Assembly (NCBI GenBank): GCA_002292345.1
Contig: DBBT01000119.1
Location: forward strand, 18,051 to 41,924
Length of the DNA stretch: 23,874 bases
Reading direction: 5' to 3'
Source: Opitutia bacterium UBA977
GTDB taxonomy: Bacteria; Verrucomicrobiota; Verrucomicrobiia; Opitutales; Coraliomargaritaceae
Both the position numbers and the translations under genes were made by a program. Below, one piece after another: positions 15,498 to 22,325 of this stretch (position 1 is its first letter; every line of letters begins with the position of its first letter). Below the pieces are notes generated by a model. It saw only the letters and a list, made by a program, of their open reading frames with translations, was not told the origin of the DNA and made no database searches.

Positions 15498-16871
15498 CTA
15501 GGCTTTACTTTCCGCATTAAACATATTCTCAGCGGCGACTTCGGCTGTGATCTTGCCTTGGTCGAGTAGTGCTTGCACGGAGTCGTTCATGGTGAGCATG
15601 CCGAGTTGCTTGCCAGATTGCATGGCATTTTCTAGGCCGGTCTCTTTGGAGTCTCGAATGATATTGGCCACCGCGGTGGTGTTAACGAGTAGTTCGCAGG
15701 CGAGCACGACTTCATCATCCACGCTGGGAATGAGGCGCTGACAGACAATGCCACGCAGGGACCCGGCAGTCATTGCACGTATTTGGTTTTGCTGGCTGGG
15801 TGGAAATACGTCGAGCATCCGATTCAATGTGGCTGCGGCATCCCGTGTGTGCATGGTCGCAATGACGAGGTGGCCTGTTTCTGCCGCAGTGACTGCCATC
15901 TCGATCGTTTCTAGGTCTCGCATTTCACCAATAACAATAATGTCAGGATCTTCGCGTAGGGCGGATTTCAAGGCAGACTTAAAGGACTCGGTATGTTTGC
16001 CGACTTGCCTTTGAGTGACGATGCTGTTGACTGAATGCTGCATCACTTCGATTGGATCTTCCACAGTAATAATGTGATCCTTGCGCGTTTGGTTCAGTTC
16101 GTTGACGAGGCTGGCAAGTGTGGTGGTTTTACCGCTCCCGACTGGTCCAGTTACTAGGATAATACCATTGTGGTAATTGAGTAGTTTACGAATGTTGTCC
16201 GCATTCGGAAACCCGAGTTCCTCCAAGCTCATCAAGTGATCCGCCACGATTCGGTAGACACCAGAAATGCCTTTTTTTTGCTCCATCAAGTTGGCGCGAA
16301 AACGCATTTTAAAGCCCTCAGTTTCATCATCGAGAGTCAAGGCATAGTCTAGATCCCAATTAGCTTCGAATTGCTGCCGCTGCTCAGGTGTGAGGGGTAG
16401 GTAGTTGATTCGTCTGGCGAGGGCATCTGTGAGTGGCGCATTGCTAAGATAGACGATGCGCCGATGGTGGCGCATCCGTGGGCGGGCGCCTCCTGTGAGG
16501 TGCAGGTCGCTCGCGCCTATTTTTTGACACTGGGTGAAGAGACTGCGGATGGCTGCTCCGAGCTCATCCTCGTTTAGCTGATTGAAGGTCGAGAAGTCGG
16601 GGAAACCTTCGATATTACTTTGTGAGCCTGCGGACGATAATCCAGGCACTACCGGGAGTTCAAAGCCATCCTGTGTATTTTTAATCGCGGCCTCGATGGC
16701 ACTGTCAAGAAAGGCGGTGTCTGCAATCCAACCAGAGCTCGCTAGTAGTTTGGCGCAAGCATGCACGTCTGTGCTTGGCGCGAGGTTAGCGACCATGCCA
16801 AGAACTTGGCCCTCGGTGAGCAGTTGATTTTCTAGGCAGAAATGGAGGAGCCAGTGGATTTCTGGGCGCAT
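15498..16871 (-). CDS. PilT/PilU-like ATPase with N-terminal extension
   Basis: A second retraction-type ATPase of 457 residues, about 100 longer than PilT. ATG 16871 is chosen; the frame runs on to a TTG at 16955, but that part lies in a repeat-bearing leader. The first 75 or so residues (LLHFCLENQLLTEGQVLGMVANLAP... AKLLASSGWIADTAFLDSAIEAA) form a helical domain like those at the N-terminus of GspE/PilB ATPases, followed by a Ser/Gly-rich linker. Then come the PilT core signatures: IGASDLHLTGGARPRMR near 118-134, Walker A GPVGSGKTTT at 242-251, Asp box ITVEDPIEV, Walker B IVIGEMRD at 312-319, and His box IATMHTRDAA near 337-346. In paired systems PilU works with PilT for strong retraction; that role is inferred from the pairing. 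First gene of the pilU-pilT-membrane protein set. Confidence 0.88.
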   Translation of the reverse strand: MRPEIHWLLHFCLENQLLTEGQVLGMVANLAPSTDVHACAKLLASSGWIADTAFLDSAIEAAIKNTQDGFELPVVPGLSSAGSQSNIEGFPDFSTFNQLNEDELGAAIRSLFTQCQKIGASDLHLTGGARPRMRHHRRIVYLSNAPLTDALARRINYLPLTPEQRQQFEANWDLDYALTLDDETEGFKMRFRANLMEQKKGISGVYRIVADHLMSLEELGFPNADNIRKLLNYHNGIILVTGPVGSGKTTTLASLVNELNQTRKDHIITVEDPIEVMQHSVNSIVTQRQVGKHTESFKSALKSALREDPDIIVIGEMRDLETIEMAVTAAETGHLVIATMHTRDAAATLNRMLDVFPPSQQNQIRAMTAGSLRGIVCQRLIPSVDDEVVLACELLVNTTAVANIIRDSKETGLENAMQSGKQLGMLTMNDSVQALLDQGKITAEVAAENMFNAESKA

Positions 16872-16962
16872 AAATGTGGGGAGATGTTTTGGGGATAGTT
16901 GAAGTCTTGTTTGTTTATAAAGAATGTGGGGAGAATCAACCTCCTTATCAAACAATCAGGGG

Positions 16963-17097
16963 TAAATGTGGGGCTTGTATTTAAATGTGCTAATGGAGCG
17001 AGGGCGACTCGACTTTTTTGTGGTATGACTGTGGGCGGGTCGCCCTCAGTCCTCTAGATCTAATTTTTAACGTGGCACAGGCAGGAATATCTGTGCC
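16963..17097. repeat. Multi-hairpin intergenic repeat, copy A
   Basis: The gap between the PilU-like gene and sodA holds the 10-mer TAAATGTGGG (16963-16972). A 9-bp inverted repeat GAGGGCGAC / GTCGCCCTC (17000-17008 and 17039-17047) follows, then a 7-bp inverted repeat GGCACAG / CTGTGCC (17074-17080 and 17091-17097). The same modules (TAAATGTGGG, GAGGGCGACTCG, a CTGTG/CACAG hairpin) occur in a different order at copy B downstream of cysK. More TAAATGTGGG-type copies lie at 16871-16880 and, with one mismatch, at 16920-16929. It resembles REP/MITE-like interspersed repeats. Confidence 0.5.
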
Positions 17098-17112
17098 GCC
17101 GATGACCGCCAA

Positions 17113-17146
17113 CGAAAACAGCCGCCGAATATATTCGGCGGCTGTT
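17113..17146 (-). terminator. Intrinsic terminator of sodA
   Basis: A perfect 14-bp stem AACAGCCGCCGAAT / ATTCGGCGGCTGTT (17117-17130 and 17133-17146) with a 2-base centre. On the minus strand it is followed by TTTTCGTT; on the plus strand it is followed by GTTTTAG, so it may act both ways. It lies about 49 bases past the sodA stop. Confidence 0.8.
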
Positions 17147-17166
17147 GTTTTAGAAATGTCAGTCAC

Positions 17167-17184
17167 CTCGGTCGTTCGACCGAG
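17167..17184. repeat. CGTTCG-capped perfect hairpin behind sodA
   Basis: CTCGGTCG-TT-CGACCGAG is an 8-bp perfect stem between the sodA stop and its terminator. The apex CGTTCG is the same as that of the third hairpin of repeat copy B (20330-20343). It may be an mRNA 3'-end stabiliser or part of the repeat family. Confidence 0.4.
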
Positions 17185-17194
17185 TGTGTCGCAT

Positions 17195-17821
17195 TTACGC
17201 TTTTGCTTTTTGGTAGTTCGCTTCGGCGGCGTCCCAGTCGACGACATCCCAGAATGCAGCGATGTAGCTTGGACGCATGTTTTGATACTTCAGGTAGTAA
17301 GCGTGCTCCCAAACATCGAGAGCGATCACAGGCTTACCTTCGACATCCGCGACACCCGTCATGCAGGGACTGTCTTGGTTGGGAGTCGATGTCACTGCGA
17401 GACTGCCGTCTGCTTGGACGACGAGCCATGCCCACCCGCTGCCGAAACGAGTCGCGCCAGCTTTGGCGAAGGCGGCCTTAAATGTGTCAAGCCCACCGAG
17501 TTCAGAGTCGATTGCTGCGGCGAGTTCGCCCTTCGGGGCACCGCCGCCAGTTGGACTGAGCACCTTCCAAAAGAAGCTATGGTTGGCGTGGCCACCGCCG
17601 TTATTGCGGACAGCGCCACGGATAGTTTCGGGGAGTAGAGAAAGATCTGAAATAAGTTCGCAGACGGATTTGCCTTCAAACTCAGTACCAGCGAGCGCTG
17701 CATTCACATTCGTGATGTATGCATTGTGGTGCTTGCTGTGGTGGATTTCCATTGTGCGTGCATCAATGTGTGGTTCGAGCGCATCGTATGCGTAGTCAAG
17801 TGCTGGTAGTTCGTATGCCAT
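17195..17821 (-). CDS. sodA: Superoxide dismutase, Fe/Mn family (Mn-like)
   Basis: Converts superoxide to oxygen and hydrogen peroxide in the cytoplasm (no signal peptide). The 208 residues match the family. Metal ligands are His27 (EIHHSKHH), His81 ([11 protein letters not shown]), Asp169 and His173 (DVWEHAYYL). Gly77 in the GGGH motif and Gln149 in TPNQDSP are the positions that usually mark the manganese form, so Mn is favoured; metal choice cannot be proven from sequence. The first line [14 protein letters not shown] is typical. It is a single gene: a strong terminator follows, and tadA lies 173 bases upstream on the same strand. In its upstream region a short inverted repeat CTGTC-AAAC-GACAG (17887-17900) could be a control site. 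No Shine-Dalgarno sequence; AATAAATACC precedes the ATG. Confidence 0.96.
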   Translation of the reverse strand: MAYELPALDYAYDALEPHIDARTMEIHHSKHHNAYITNVNAALAGTEFEGKSVCELISDLSLLPETIRGAVRNNGGGHANHSFFWKVLSPTGGGAPKGELAAAIDSELGGLDTFKAAFAKAGATRFGSGWAWLVVQADGSLAVTSTPNQDSPCMTGVADVEGKPVIALDVWEHAYYLKYQNMRPSYIAAFWDVVDWDAAEANYQKAKA

Positions 17822-17994
17822 GGTATTTATTGTTTTCTATTCTGGTTAATGGAGAGAGTGGTGAAAGTTGTGAGGATATTAGAGCGCTGTCAAACGACAG
17901 TGTGTTTGTGGTGCCTTTTTTTAGTGCCGAATTGGCTTCCAGTCACTTGGTCTAGCGGATTGAAAGTGGCAAGGTGCGGTTGCGACTGTGCGGG

Positions 17995-18519
17995 TCACTC
18001 ACTCGCTTTTTTAGCACTATTAGCGAGGCGTTTTTTTTCGAAGAATGCTTTCAAAATATCGTGGTTTAACTCCTGCAGGATACCGCTGACGGACTCGAAG
18101 TTGTGATTGCTATCGGGGAGCGCGCCGAGGTCGAGTGCGCCACCAACGCAACCCATGCGCAAATCGGGGAGGCCGTAATAGACCTTGCCAATGCGCGCAA
18201 TGACTAGCGCACCGGAGCACATCGGGCAGGGTTCTTTAGTGACATAGAGCGCGCACTTGTTGAGGCGCCAATCACCAATGAAGCTGGCCGCTTGCGAAAT
18301 CGCTAGGATCTCGGCGTGGGCGGTGGGGTCGTTGCTAGAGCGGGATTGATTATGTGCAGATGCGATGATCTGGCCGTTATATTCGATCACTGCCCCGATC
18401 GGCACTTCGTCCTTTTTCCACGCTTCGATTGCTTCATTGTAGGCGTGGGTCATGAAGTAGTCGGCATCGCGTTTGAGCGCTGATGGGTAGATTTTCTCGA
18501 ATGGGCAGTCTGCTTGCAT
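17995..18519 (-). CDS. tadA: tRNA-specific adenosine deaminase
   Basis: Deaminates A34 to inosine in tRNA(Arg-ACG), a zinc enzyme of the cytidine deaminase fold. ATG 18519 gives 174 residues; a longer frame to a TTG at 18594 adds a non-conserved segment. The zinc site and catalytic residues are His68 and Glu70 (TAHAE) and Cys98/Cys101 (EPCPMCSGAL). VPIGAVIEYNG lies before them, with the substrate-side residues in the C-terminal part (ARIGKVYYGLPDLRMGCVGGALDL, then the helix LNHDILKAFFEKKR). This C-terminal pattern matches TadA better than guanine deaminase (GuaD), though related nucleoside deaminases cannot be fully excluded. It ends 173 bases before sodA and is divergent from infA. Confidence 0.85.
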   Translation of the reverse strand: MQADCPFEKIYPSALKRDADYFMTHAYNEAIEAWKKDEVPIGAVIEYNGQIIASAHNQSRSSNDPTAHAEILAISQAASFIGDWRLNKCALYVTKEPCPMCSGALVIARIGKVYYGLPDLRMGCVGGALDLGALPDSNHNFESVSGILQELNHDILKAFFEKKRLANSAKKASE

Positions 18520-18694
18520 AATAAAGAGAGTTAAAGCAGGGTCGGGGGATGAGATAAAGGCTGGAATAGTCGAAGCGGGCGGCAGAATGTGCAAACTTTC
18601 CGACTTTCAGAATTTACTCGCTTGTTCCTCGCAGAGAGAGACCTTGACTTTCGGTGTCAATCCGCTTCCCTCCCCGATTTATTAATGATCATTT

Positions 18695-18976
<282 letters not shown>

Positions 18977-19003
18977 TCATTTCGTTTGTTCGATTTCTTA
19001 AAG

Positions 19004-19025
19004 CACCGCGTGTCGGTGTTTTTTT
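19004..19025 (+). terminator. Intrinsic terminator of infA
   Basis: Stem CACCG / CGGTG (19004-19008 and 19014-19018) with loop CGTGT, extended by a G-T pair, followed directly by seven T's (19019-19025). Confidence 0.8.
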
Positions 19026-19047
19026 GTGCAAAAGTGACAGTCTAGCG

Positions 19048-19100
19048 TCTTAAATTACATAGGTTGATGTGTCTTAAATGTTTAATAATTAGTATCTTAA
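19048..19100 (+). promoter_or_regulatory. Three spaced TCTTAA repeats upstream of cysK
   Basis: TCTTAA occurs at 19048-19053, 19072-19077 and 19095-19100, at intervals of 24 and 23 bases; the first two share GTCTTAAAT. The near-even spacing, a little over two helical turns, could suit a regulator bound on one face. They lie about 130-185 bases before the cysK ATG. The rest of the gap (19026-19232) has no open frame and no riboswitch that I recognise. Confidence 0.3.
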
Positions 19101-19232
19101 GTTTTTTCTCTGGCTTCTGGCATCTGACGGAGCAAAGCGGAGATGGCGAAGCAATTTACGATCAATGCTTGCCTCGTTATGTTTTAGGGATGTGCTGGTA
19201 GGCTCATTCCTTTAATCTCTTATTTACCAATT

Positions 19233-20195
19233 ATGAGCAGCAAATTATTTAACTCAATTATCGAAACGGTCGGCAATACGCCACTGGTTAAAATTAACAA
19301 CACTGCTGCGGGTGTGAACGCAGACATCTACTTGAAGTGTGAATTCTTCAATCCACTTGCCAGCGTCAAAGATCGTATCGGGAAGGCGATGATCGAAGCC
19401 GGCGAGCGCGATGGTAAGATCGGCCCAGACAGCATCATCATCGAACCGACTTCGGGTAACACTGGTATCGCACTGGCTTTCGTTTGTGCTGCCAAGGGTT
19501 ATAAGCTGATCCTGACCATGCCTGAAACCATGTCGATCGAGCGTCGCGTGCTGCTGCGTATGCTCGGTGCCGAGATTGTGCTGACACCTGGACCAAAAGG
19601 CATGGGCGGAGCCATCGCACGTGCTGGTGAGCTGGTCGAAGAATACGGGGAAAAGGCCTACATGCCGCAACAATTTGAGAATCCTGCGAATCCTGAAGCG
19701 CACCGCCAGACGACTGCTGAAGAAATCTGGGAGGCAACCGATGGTAAGATCGATGCATTCGTTGCCGGCGTCGGCACTGGTGGCACCATCACTGGCGTCT
19801 CTGAAGTGATCAAGTCGCGCAAGGATCTCTACACGGTCGCCGTTGAGCCTGAAGCGAGTCCAGTGATTTCTGGTGGCAAGCCGGGACCGCACAAGATTCA
19901 GGGCATTGGTGCAGGCTTCATCCCAAAGAACTGCAACACCGATATCATTGACGAGGCCATCAAGGTCTCCAATGAAGATGCCTTCGCCACTGCGCAAGTA
20001 CTTGCAGAGAAGGACGGCATCCTTGGCGGTATCTCCACGGGCGCGAATGTCTGGGCTGCGATGGAACTCGCAAAGCGCCCTGAGATGGCAGGCAAAACAA
20101 TCGTGACAATCGGCTGCAGCTTCGGTGAGCGTTACTTGAGCACACCATTAGCTGAAAAGGCACGCGAAGAAATGACGACTGCGACTACTAGCTAA
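19233..20195 (+). CDS. cysK: Cysteine synthase A (O-acetylserine sulfhydrylase)
   Basis: Makes cysteine from O-acetylserine and sulfide using PLP. The 320 residues fit the family. It starts with the typical [13 protein letters not shown]. The PLP lysine is Lys46 in [11 protein letters not shown], the substrate loop is [10 protein letters not shown] at 72-81, the phosphate-binding loop [11 protein letters not shown] lies near 180-190, [12 protein letters not shown] near 220-231, and GISTGAN near 265-271. All key residues are present. The codon choice looks smoother and richer in C-ending codons than in several neighbours, consistent with high expression. A long upstream gap of about 200 bases and a strong terminator mark it as a single transcription unit. 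No Shine-Dalgarno sequence; CTTATTTACCAATT precedes the ATG. Confidence 0.97.
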   Translation: MSSKLFNSIIETVGNTPLVKINNTAAGVNADIYLKCEFFNPLASVKDRIGKAMIEAGERDGKIGPDSIIIEPTSGNTGIALAFVCAAKGYKLILTMPETMSIERRVLLRMLGAEIVLTPGPKGMGGAIARAGELVEEYGEKAYMPQQFENPANPEAHRQTTAEEIWEATDGKIDAFVAGVGTGGTITGVSEVIKSRKDLYTVAVEPEASPVISGGKPGPHKIQGIGAGFIPKNCNTDIIDEAIKVSNEDAFATAQVLAEKDGILGGISTGANVWAAMELAKRPEMAGKTIVTIGCSFGERYLSTPLAEKAREEMTTATTS

Positions 20196-20220
20196 GCGCT
20201 TTGCTCACTCAATTTAAACA

Positions 20221-20254
20221 AAAGCCCCGGCCAGGAATGGTCGGGGCTTTTTTT
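20221..20254 (+). terminator. Intrinsic terminator of cysK
   Basis: Stem AAAGCCCCGGCCA / TGGTCGGGGCTTT (13 pairs including one G-T) closed by a GGAA (GNRA-type) tetraloop, running into a T tract at 20248-20254. It lies 26 bases after the cysK stop. Confidence 0.92.
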
Positions 20255-20283
20255 GTTCATCGTCGATTAGAGAGGAGGGTAAA

Positions 20284-20346
20284 GGAGGGAGGGCGACTCG
20301 CCCTCCTGTGCCGCAACACAGGATAAATGTGGGCGTTCGCCCATAT
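20284..20346. repeat. Multi-hairpin intergenic repeat, copy B
   Basis: Three hairpins in a row: GGAGGGCG-ACT-CGCCCTCC (20288-20306), CCTGTG-CCGCAA-CACAGG (20305-20322) and TGGGCG-TT-CGCCCA (20330-20343), with the 10-mer TAAATGTGGG at 20324-20333. It shares GAGGGCGACTCG (20289-20300), TAAATGTGGG and a CTGTG/CACAG stem with copy A near 17000, in a different order. It lies in the 289-base gap between convergent cysK and rsmI. The rest of that gap (20347-20484) holds small hairpins such as ATGC-TTAC-GCAT but no gene. Confidence 0.55.
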
Positions 20347-20484
20347 TCCTATCGCGGTTTATTATACTCGCAGAGTGCAATGGCTCTAAAAAAACAGCCG
20401 GGATCCGATGCTTACGCATGTAAATGACGGAGCATTGGCTCGGAGAGTGTCGCTAAGCTCGGAACCCTCGATTGATTGGGTAAC

Positions 20485-21183
20485 CTACAGCTCGAAGCCG
20501 GCCTTGGCGATGCAGACGACGAATTCACCTTTTTGGCTGCCTTGGGCCACGCGGTCCCGCACCTCGCCGGCTGGCCCGGTGTGTACGGTCTCGTGGAGCT
20601 TAGTCAGCTCGCGGCAGACACTGATGCAGCGGTCGGGCCCTAGGGTCGCCACTAGGTCGTTGAGGAACTTGCCAATACGATGGCAGGATTCGTAAACGAT
20701 GACGGTGTATTCGCAGTGTTGCTGCGCTTCAAAAAAGCGTTTGCGTGCGGCGCTTTTGGGAGCAAGGAAGCCGACGTAGAGAAAGGCATCGCTTGGAAGC
20801 CCGGAGAGTGACAGGGCGGTAATTACGGCGCTGACGCCAGGCGCCGTAGTGACCTTAAGCCCACGCTTGCGACACTCGCGCACGAGACGAAATCCGGGGT
20901 CGCTGATAGCGGGCGTGCCGGCGTCGGCGATCAGTGCAATGTCTTCGCCGGCTGCCATACGGTCGGCGATTTCGCTCGCCATGTAGTTTTCGTTTTGCTC
21001 GCGGTAGGAGATCAGTTTACCGCTGTTCTCAATGTTGAGTTTGCTTAACAGCTTGCCAGTGACACGGGTGTCTTCGCAAGCAATGTGGGTGGCGGCTGTA
21101 AGCACTTCGATGGCACGTGGAGTGATGTCGGATAGATTTCCGATGGGTGCAGCGACGAGTGTGAGGGTTCCAGAGTGAGACAT
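20485..21183 (-). CDS. rsmI: 16S rRNA (cytidine-1402-2'-O)-methyltransferase
   Basis: Methylates the 2'-O of C1402 in the ribosomal P site using SAM. The 232 residues follow the SAM-dependent tetrapyrrole-methylase fold: LVAAPIGNLSDITPRAIEVL at 9-28, ACEDTRVTGKLL near 35-46, LIADAGTPAISDPGFRLV near 84-101, APGVSAVITALSLSGLPSDAFLYVGFLAPK near 114-143, and a closing QKGEFVVCIA. This is slightly shorter than the E. coli protein (about 286) because it lacks the small C-terminal domain, a form seen in other bacteria. It begins 38 bases after the terminator of the preceding lipoprotein gene, so it must have its own promoter or rely on readthrough. It converges with cysK. Confidence 0.93.
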   Translation of the reverse strand: MSHSGTLTLVAAPIGNLSDITPRAIEVLTAATHIACEDTRVTGKLLSKLNIENSGKLISYREQNENYMASEIADRMAAGEDIALIADAGTPAISDPGFRLVRECRKRGLKVTTAPGVSAVITALSLSGLPSDAFLYVGFLAPKSAARKRFFEAQQHCEYTVIVYESCHRIGKFLNDLVATLGPDRCISVCRELTKLHETVHTGPAGEVRDRVAQGSQKGEFVVCIAKAGFEL

Positions 21184-21221
21184 ATCGTTTGCAACTGTAA
21201 GTAGGTTGGTGGGAATGTCAC

Positions 21222-21256
21222 AAAAAAAGCGCCTTCATGTTTTTCACGAAGGCGCT
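21222..21256 (-). terminator. Intrinsic terminator of the pgi operon
   Basis: On the minus strand, stem AGCGCCTTC / GAAGGCGCT (21248-21256 with 21228-21236) is followed by seven T's (A-run 21222-21228). It lies 29 bases after the stop of the 48-residue lipoprotein gene. Confidence 0.88.
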
Positions 21257-21285
21257 GGTTCTTTAAAAGTATTGTTTGCTTGGCT

Positions 21286-21432
21286 TTAGCCGCCGAATCC
21301 CGGGACGCCACCTTCCCAGTCAGCTGGGCGTGACCAAGGCAATTCCTGATCGTCGGGATTAGTGTCGAAGCAGCCACTGGTGGCTAGTGCGCACCATGAC
21401 AGTGCGAAAATTAGAAGCAGGCGAGTGATCAT
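21286..21432 (-). CDS. 48-residue small lipoprotein
   Basis: A short gene easily missed by length cut-offs. The ATG at 21432 opens a frame of 48 codons to TAA at 21286-21288. The protein starts MITRLLLIFALSWCALATSGC, a clean lipoprotein signal with lipobox T-S-G-C and Cys21. The mature part is only 28 residues, acidic then aromatic/Gly/Pro-rich: FDTNPDDQELPWSRPADWEG followed by GVPGFGG. Support comes from its position: it begins 25 bases after the coiled-coil gene and ends 29 bases before a strong terminator, so it is the last gene of the pgi transcript. I recall similar PWxRPxxWEGG tails in verrucomicrobial small proteins, but cannot check. Function unknown; a membrane-tethered peptide is expected. 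Confidence 0.75.
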   Translation of the reverse strand: MITRLLLIFALSWCALATSGCFDTNPDDQELPWSRPADWEGGVPGFGG

Positions 21433-21457
21433 AATGTATGCGCGAGGTTTGGTAGGA

Positions 21458-22291
21458 TTAGTGCATTACCTTGATGGTATCGCCTTTAGAAAGTCCGCGA
21501 AGACGTGTGCCCGGTAGGATGTTGGCCACTGCGAACTGCTCGGTAACTTGGGTGATTCGGATTTTACCTAGTGCTTTTAAGTCTTCAATCAATGTGACCT
21601 CCGAACCGACCGAAAGCCCTAGCTCTGGAGAAGTGTCGAGAATAATGAGTCCGTTAGATGTGCTGATCGAGGCGACGGTGGTGGCGGCGCCGATGGTTGC
21701 GGGTTGCACCGCGACCGCGCTGCTTGGCGTGAAGCCGCTCTGGTAGCCGCTCTCGATTGCAGTGCTCGCAGGTTTGTGGGTTGCGCTAGCGCTCTGTTCG
21801 GGGCTTTCACTTGCCAGCAAGTCTTGCTTGAGCAAATCGTTGGATTTAATCAATTCTTCGACGCGCTCTTCGAGCCGAGCGAGCTCTGCTTCTTTGCTGG
21901 CGGCGGCTAAGCTCTCTTCGGTCTTGACCAGATCGGTACGTAGACGAGTTGCGACATTTTCCAACTCAGCGATAGTGTTTTTCGTCTCTCTGAGTTGCTG
22001 TTGTGTGCGGGTAACTTCCTGTTTGGCAGTATACATCTCGGAGCGGATTGACTCGAGCTTACCTTTGGTATCGGCGAGTGACTGGCGCTCGGTCGAGAGC
22101 TGGGTACTAAGAGAGGTGATCTTGCTATTCGCAGTTTCCAACTCGCTTTGAGTCGCTTGAGTCACTGCCCGTGCTTGTTCGAGAGACGTTTGCTTTTCAG
22201 CAAGTTTCCCCTTGGAAATGAAGAACAAAGCGACTGCAGCGGCTGACGCGAGAATCGCTACAATTCGAAGGATAAGTGATAGTTTTTTCAT
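21458..22291 (-). CDS. Membrane-anchored coiled-coil protein
   Basis: A 277-residue protein. ATG 22291 is chosen because it places MKKLSLILRIVAILASAAAVALFFI as an N-terminal membrane anchor at about 4-25; the open frame extends to 22384 but overlaps the pgi coding region with a non-conserved segment. Residues about 27-165 form one long coiled coil rich in Glu, Gln, Lys and Thr heptads (EQARAVTQATQSELETANSK and onward). A Ser/Ala/Thr-rich linker follows. The last 70 residues form a compact domain (GLIILDTSPELGLSVGSEVTLI, then FAVANILPGTRLRGLSKGDTI), with the GLxxG...V look of small beta-barrel domains. Likely in the envelope, facing the periplasm. It follows pgi by 34 bases and precedes the small lipoprotein by 25. 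Exact role unknown. Confidence 0.8.
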   Translation of the reverse strand: MKKLSLILRIVAILASAAAVALFFISKGKLAEKQTSLEQARAVTQATQSELETANSKITSLSTQLSTERQSLADTKGKLESIRSEMYTAKQEVTRTQQQLRETKNTIAELENVATRLRTDLVKTEESLAAASKEAELARLEERVEELIKSNDLLKQDLLASESPEQSASATHKPASTAIESGYQSGFTPSSAVAVQPATIGAATTVASISTSNGLIILDTSPELGLSVGSEVTLIEDLKALGKIRITQVTEQFAVANILPGTRLRGLSKGDTIKVMH

Positions 22292-22325
22292 TTGTGGTGT
22301 TAAGGGATGTTCTCGATGTGGCGGG

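Noticed and set aside
16872..16955. Upstream TTG start for the PilU-like ATPase
   Set aside because: It adds 28 residues encoded by repeat-bearing DNA; ATG 16871 gives a natural N-terminus.
17018..17638. 206-codon open frame on the plus strand across sodA
   Set aside because: It lies antisense to a clear sodA with all metal ligands, has no recognisable domain and runs through the sodA terminator.
19026..19232. Possible SAM or other sulfur riboswitch before cysK
   Set aside because: I searched by eye for SAM-I/II-type cores and found none; only short repeats and weak hairpins are present.
19254..19997. 247-codon open frame antisense to cysK
   Set aside because: Codon-pattern shadow of a highly biased gene; no domain, signal or ribosome context.
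20408..20695. 95-codon frame starting in the cysK-rsmI gap on the plus strand
   Set aside because: Most of it is antisense to rsmI and low in conserved character; the part in the gap overlaps small hairpins.
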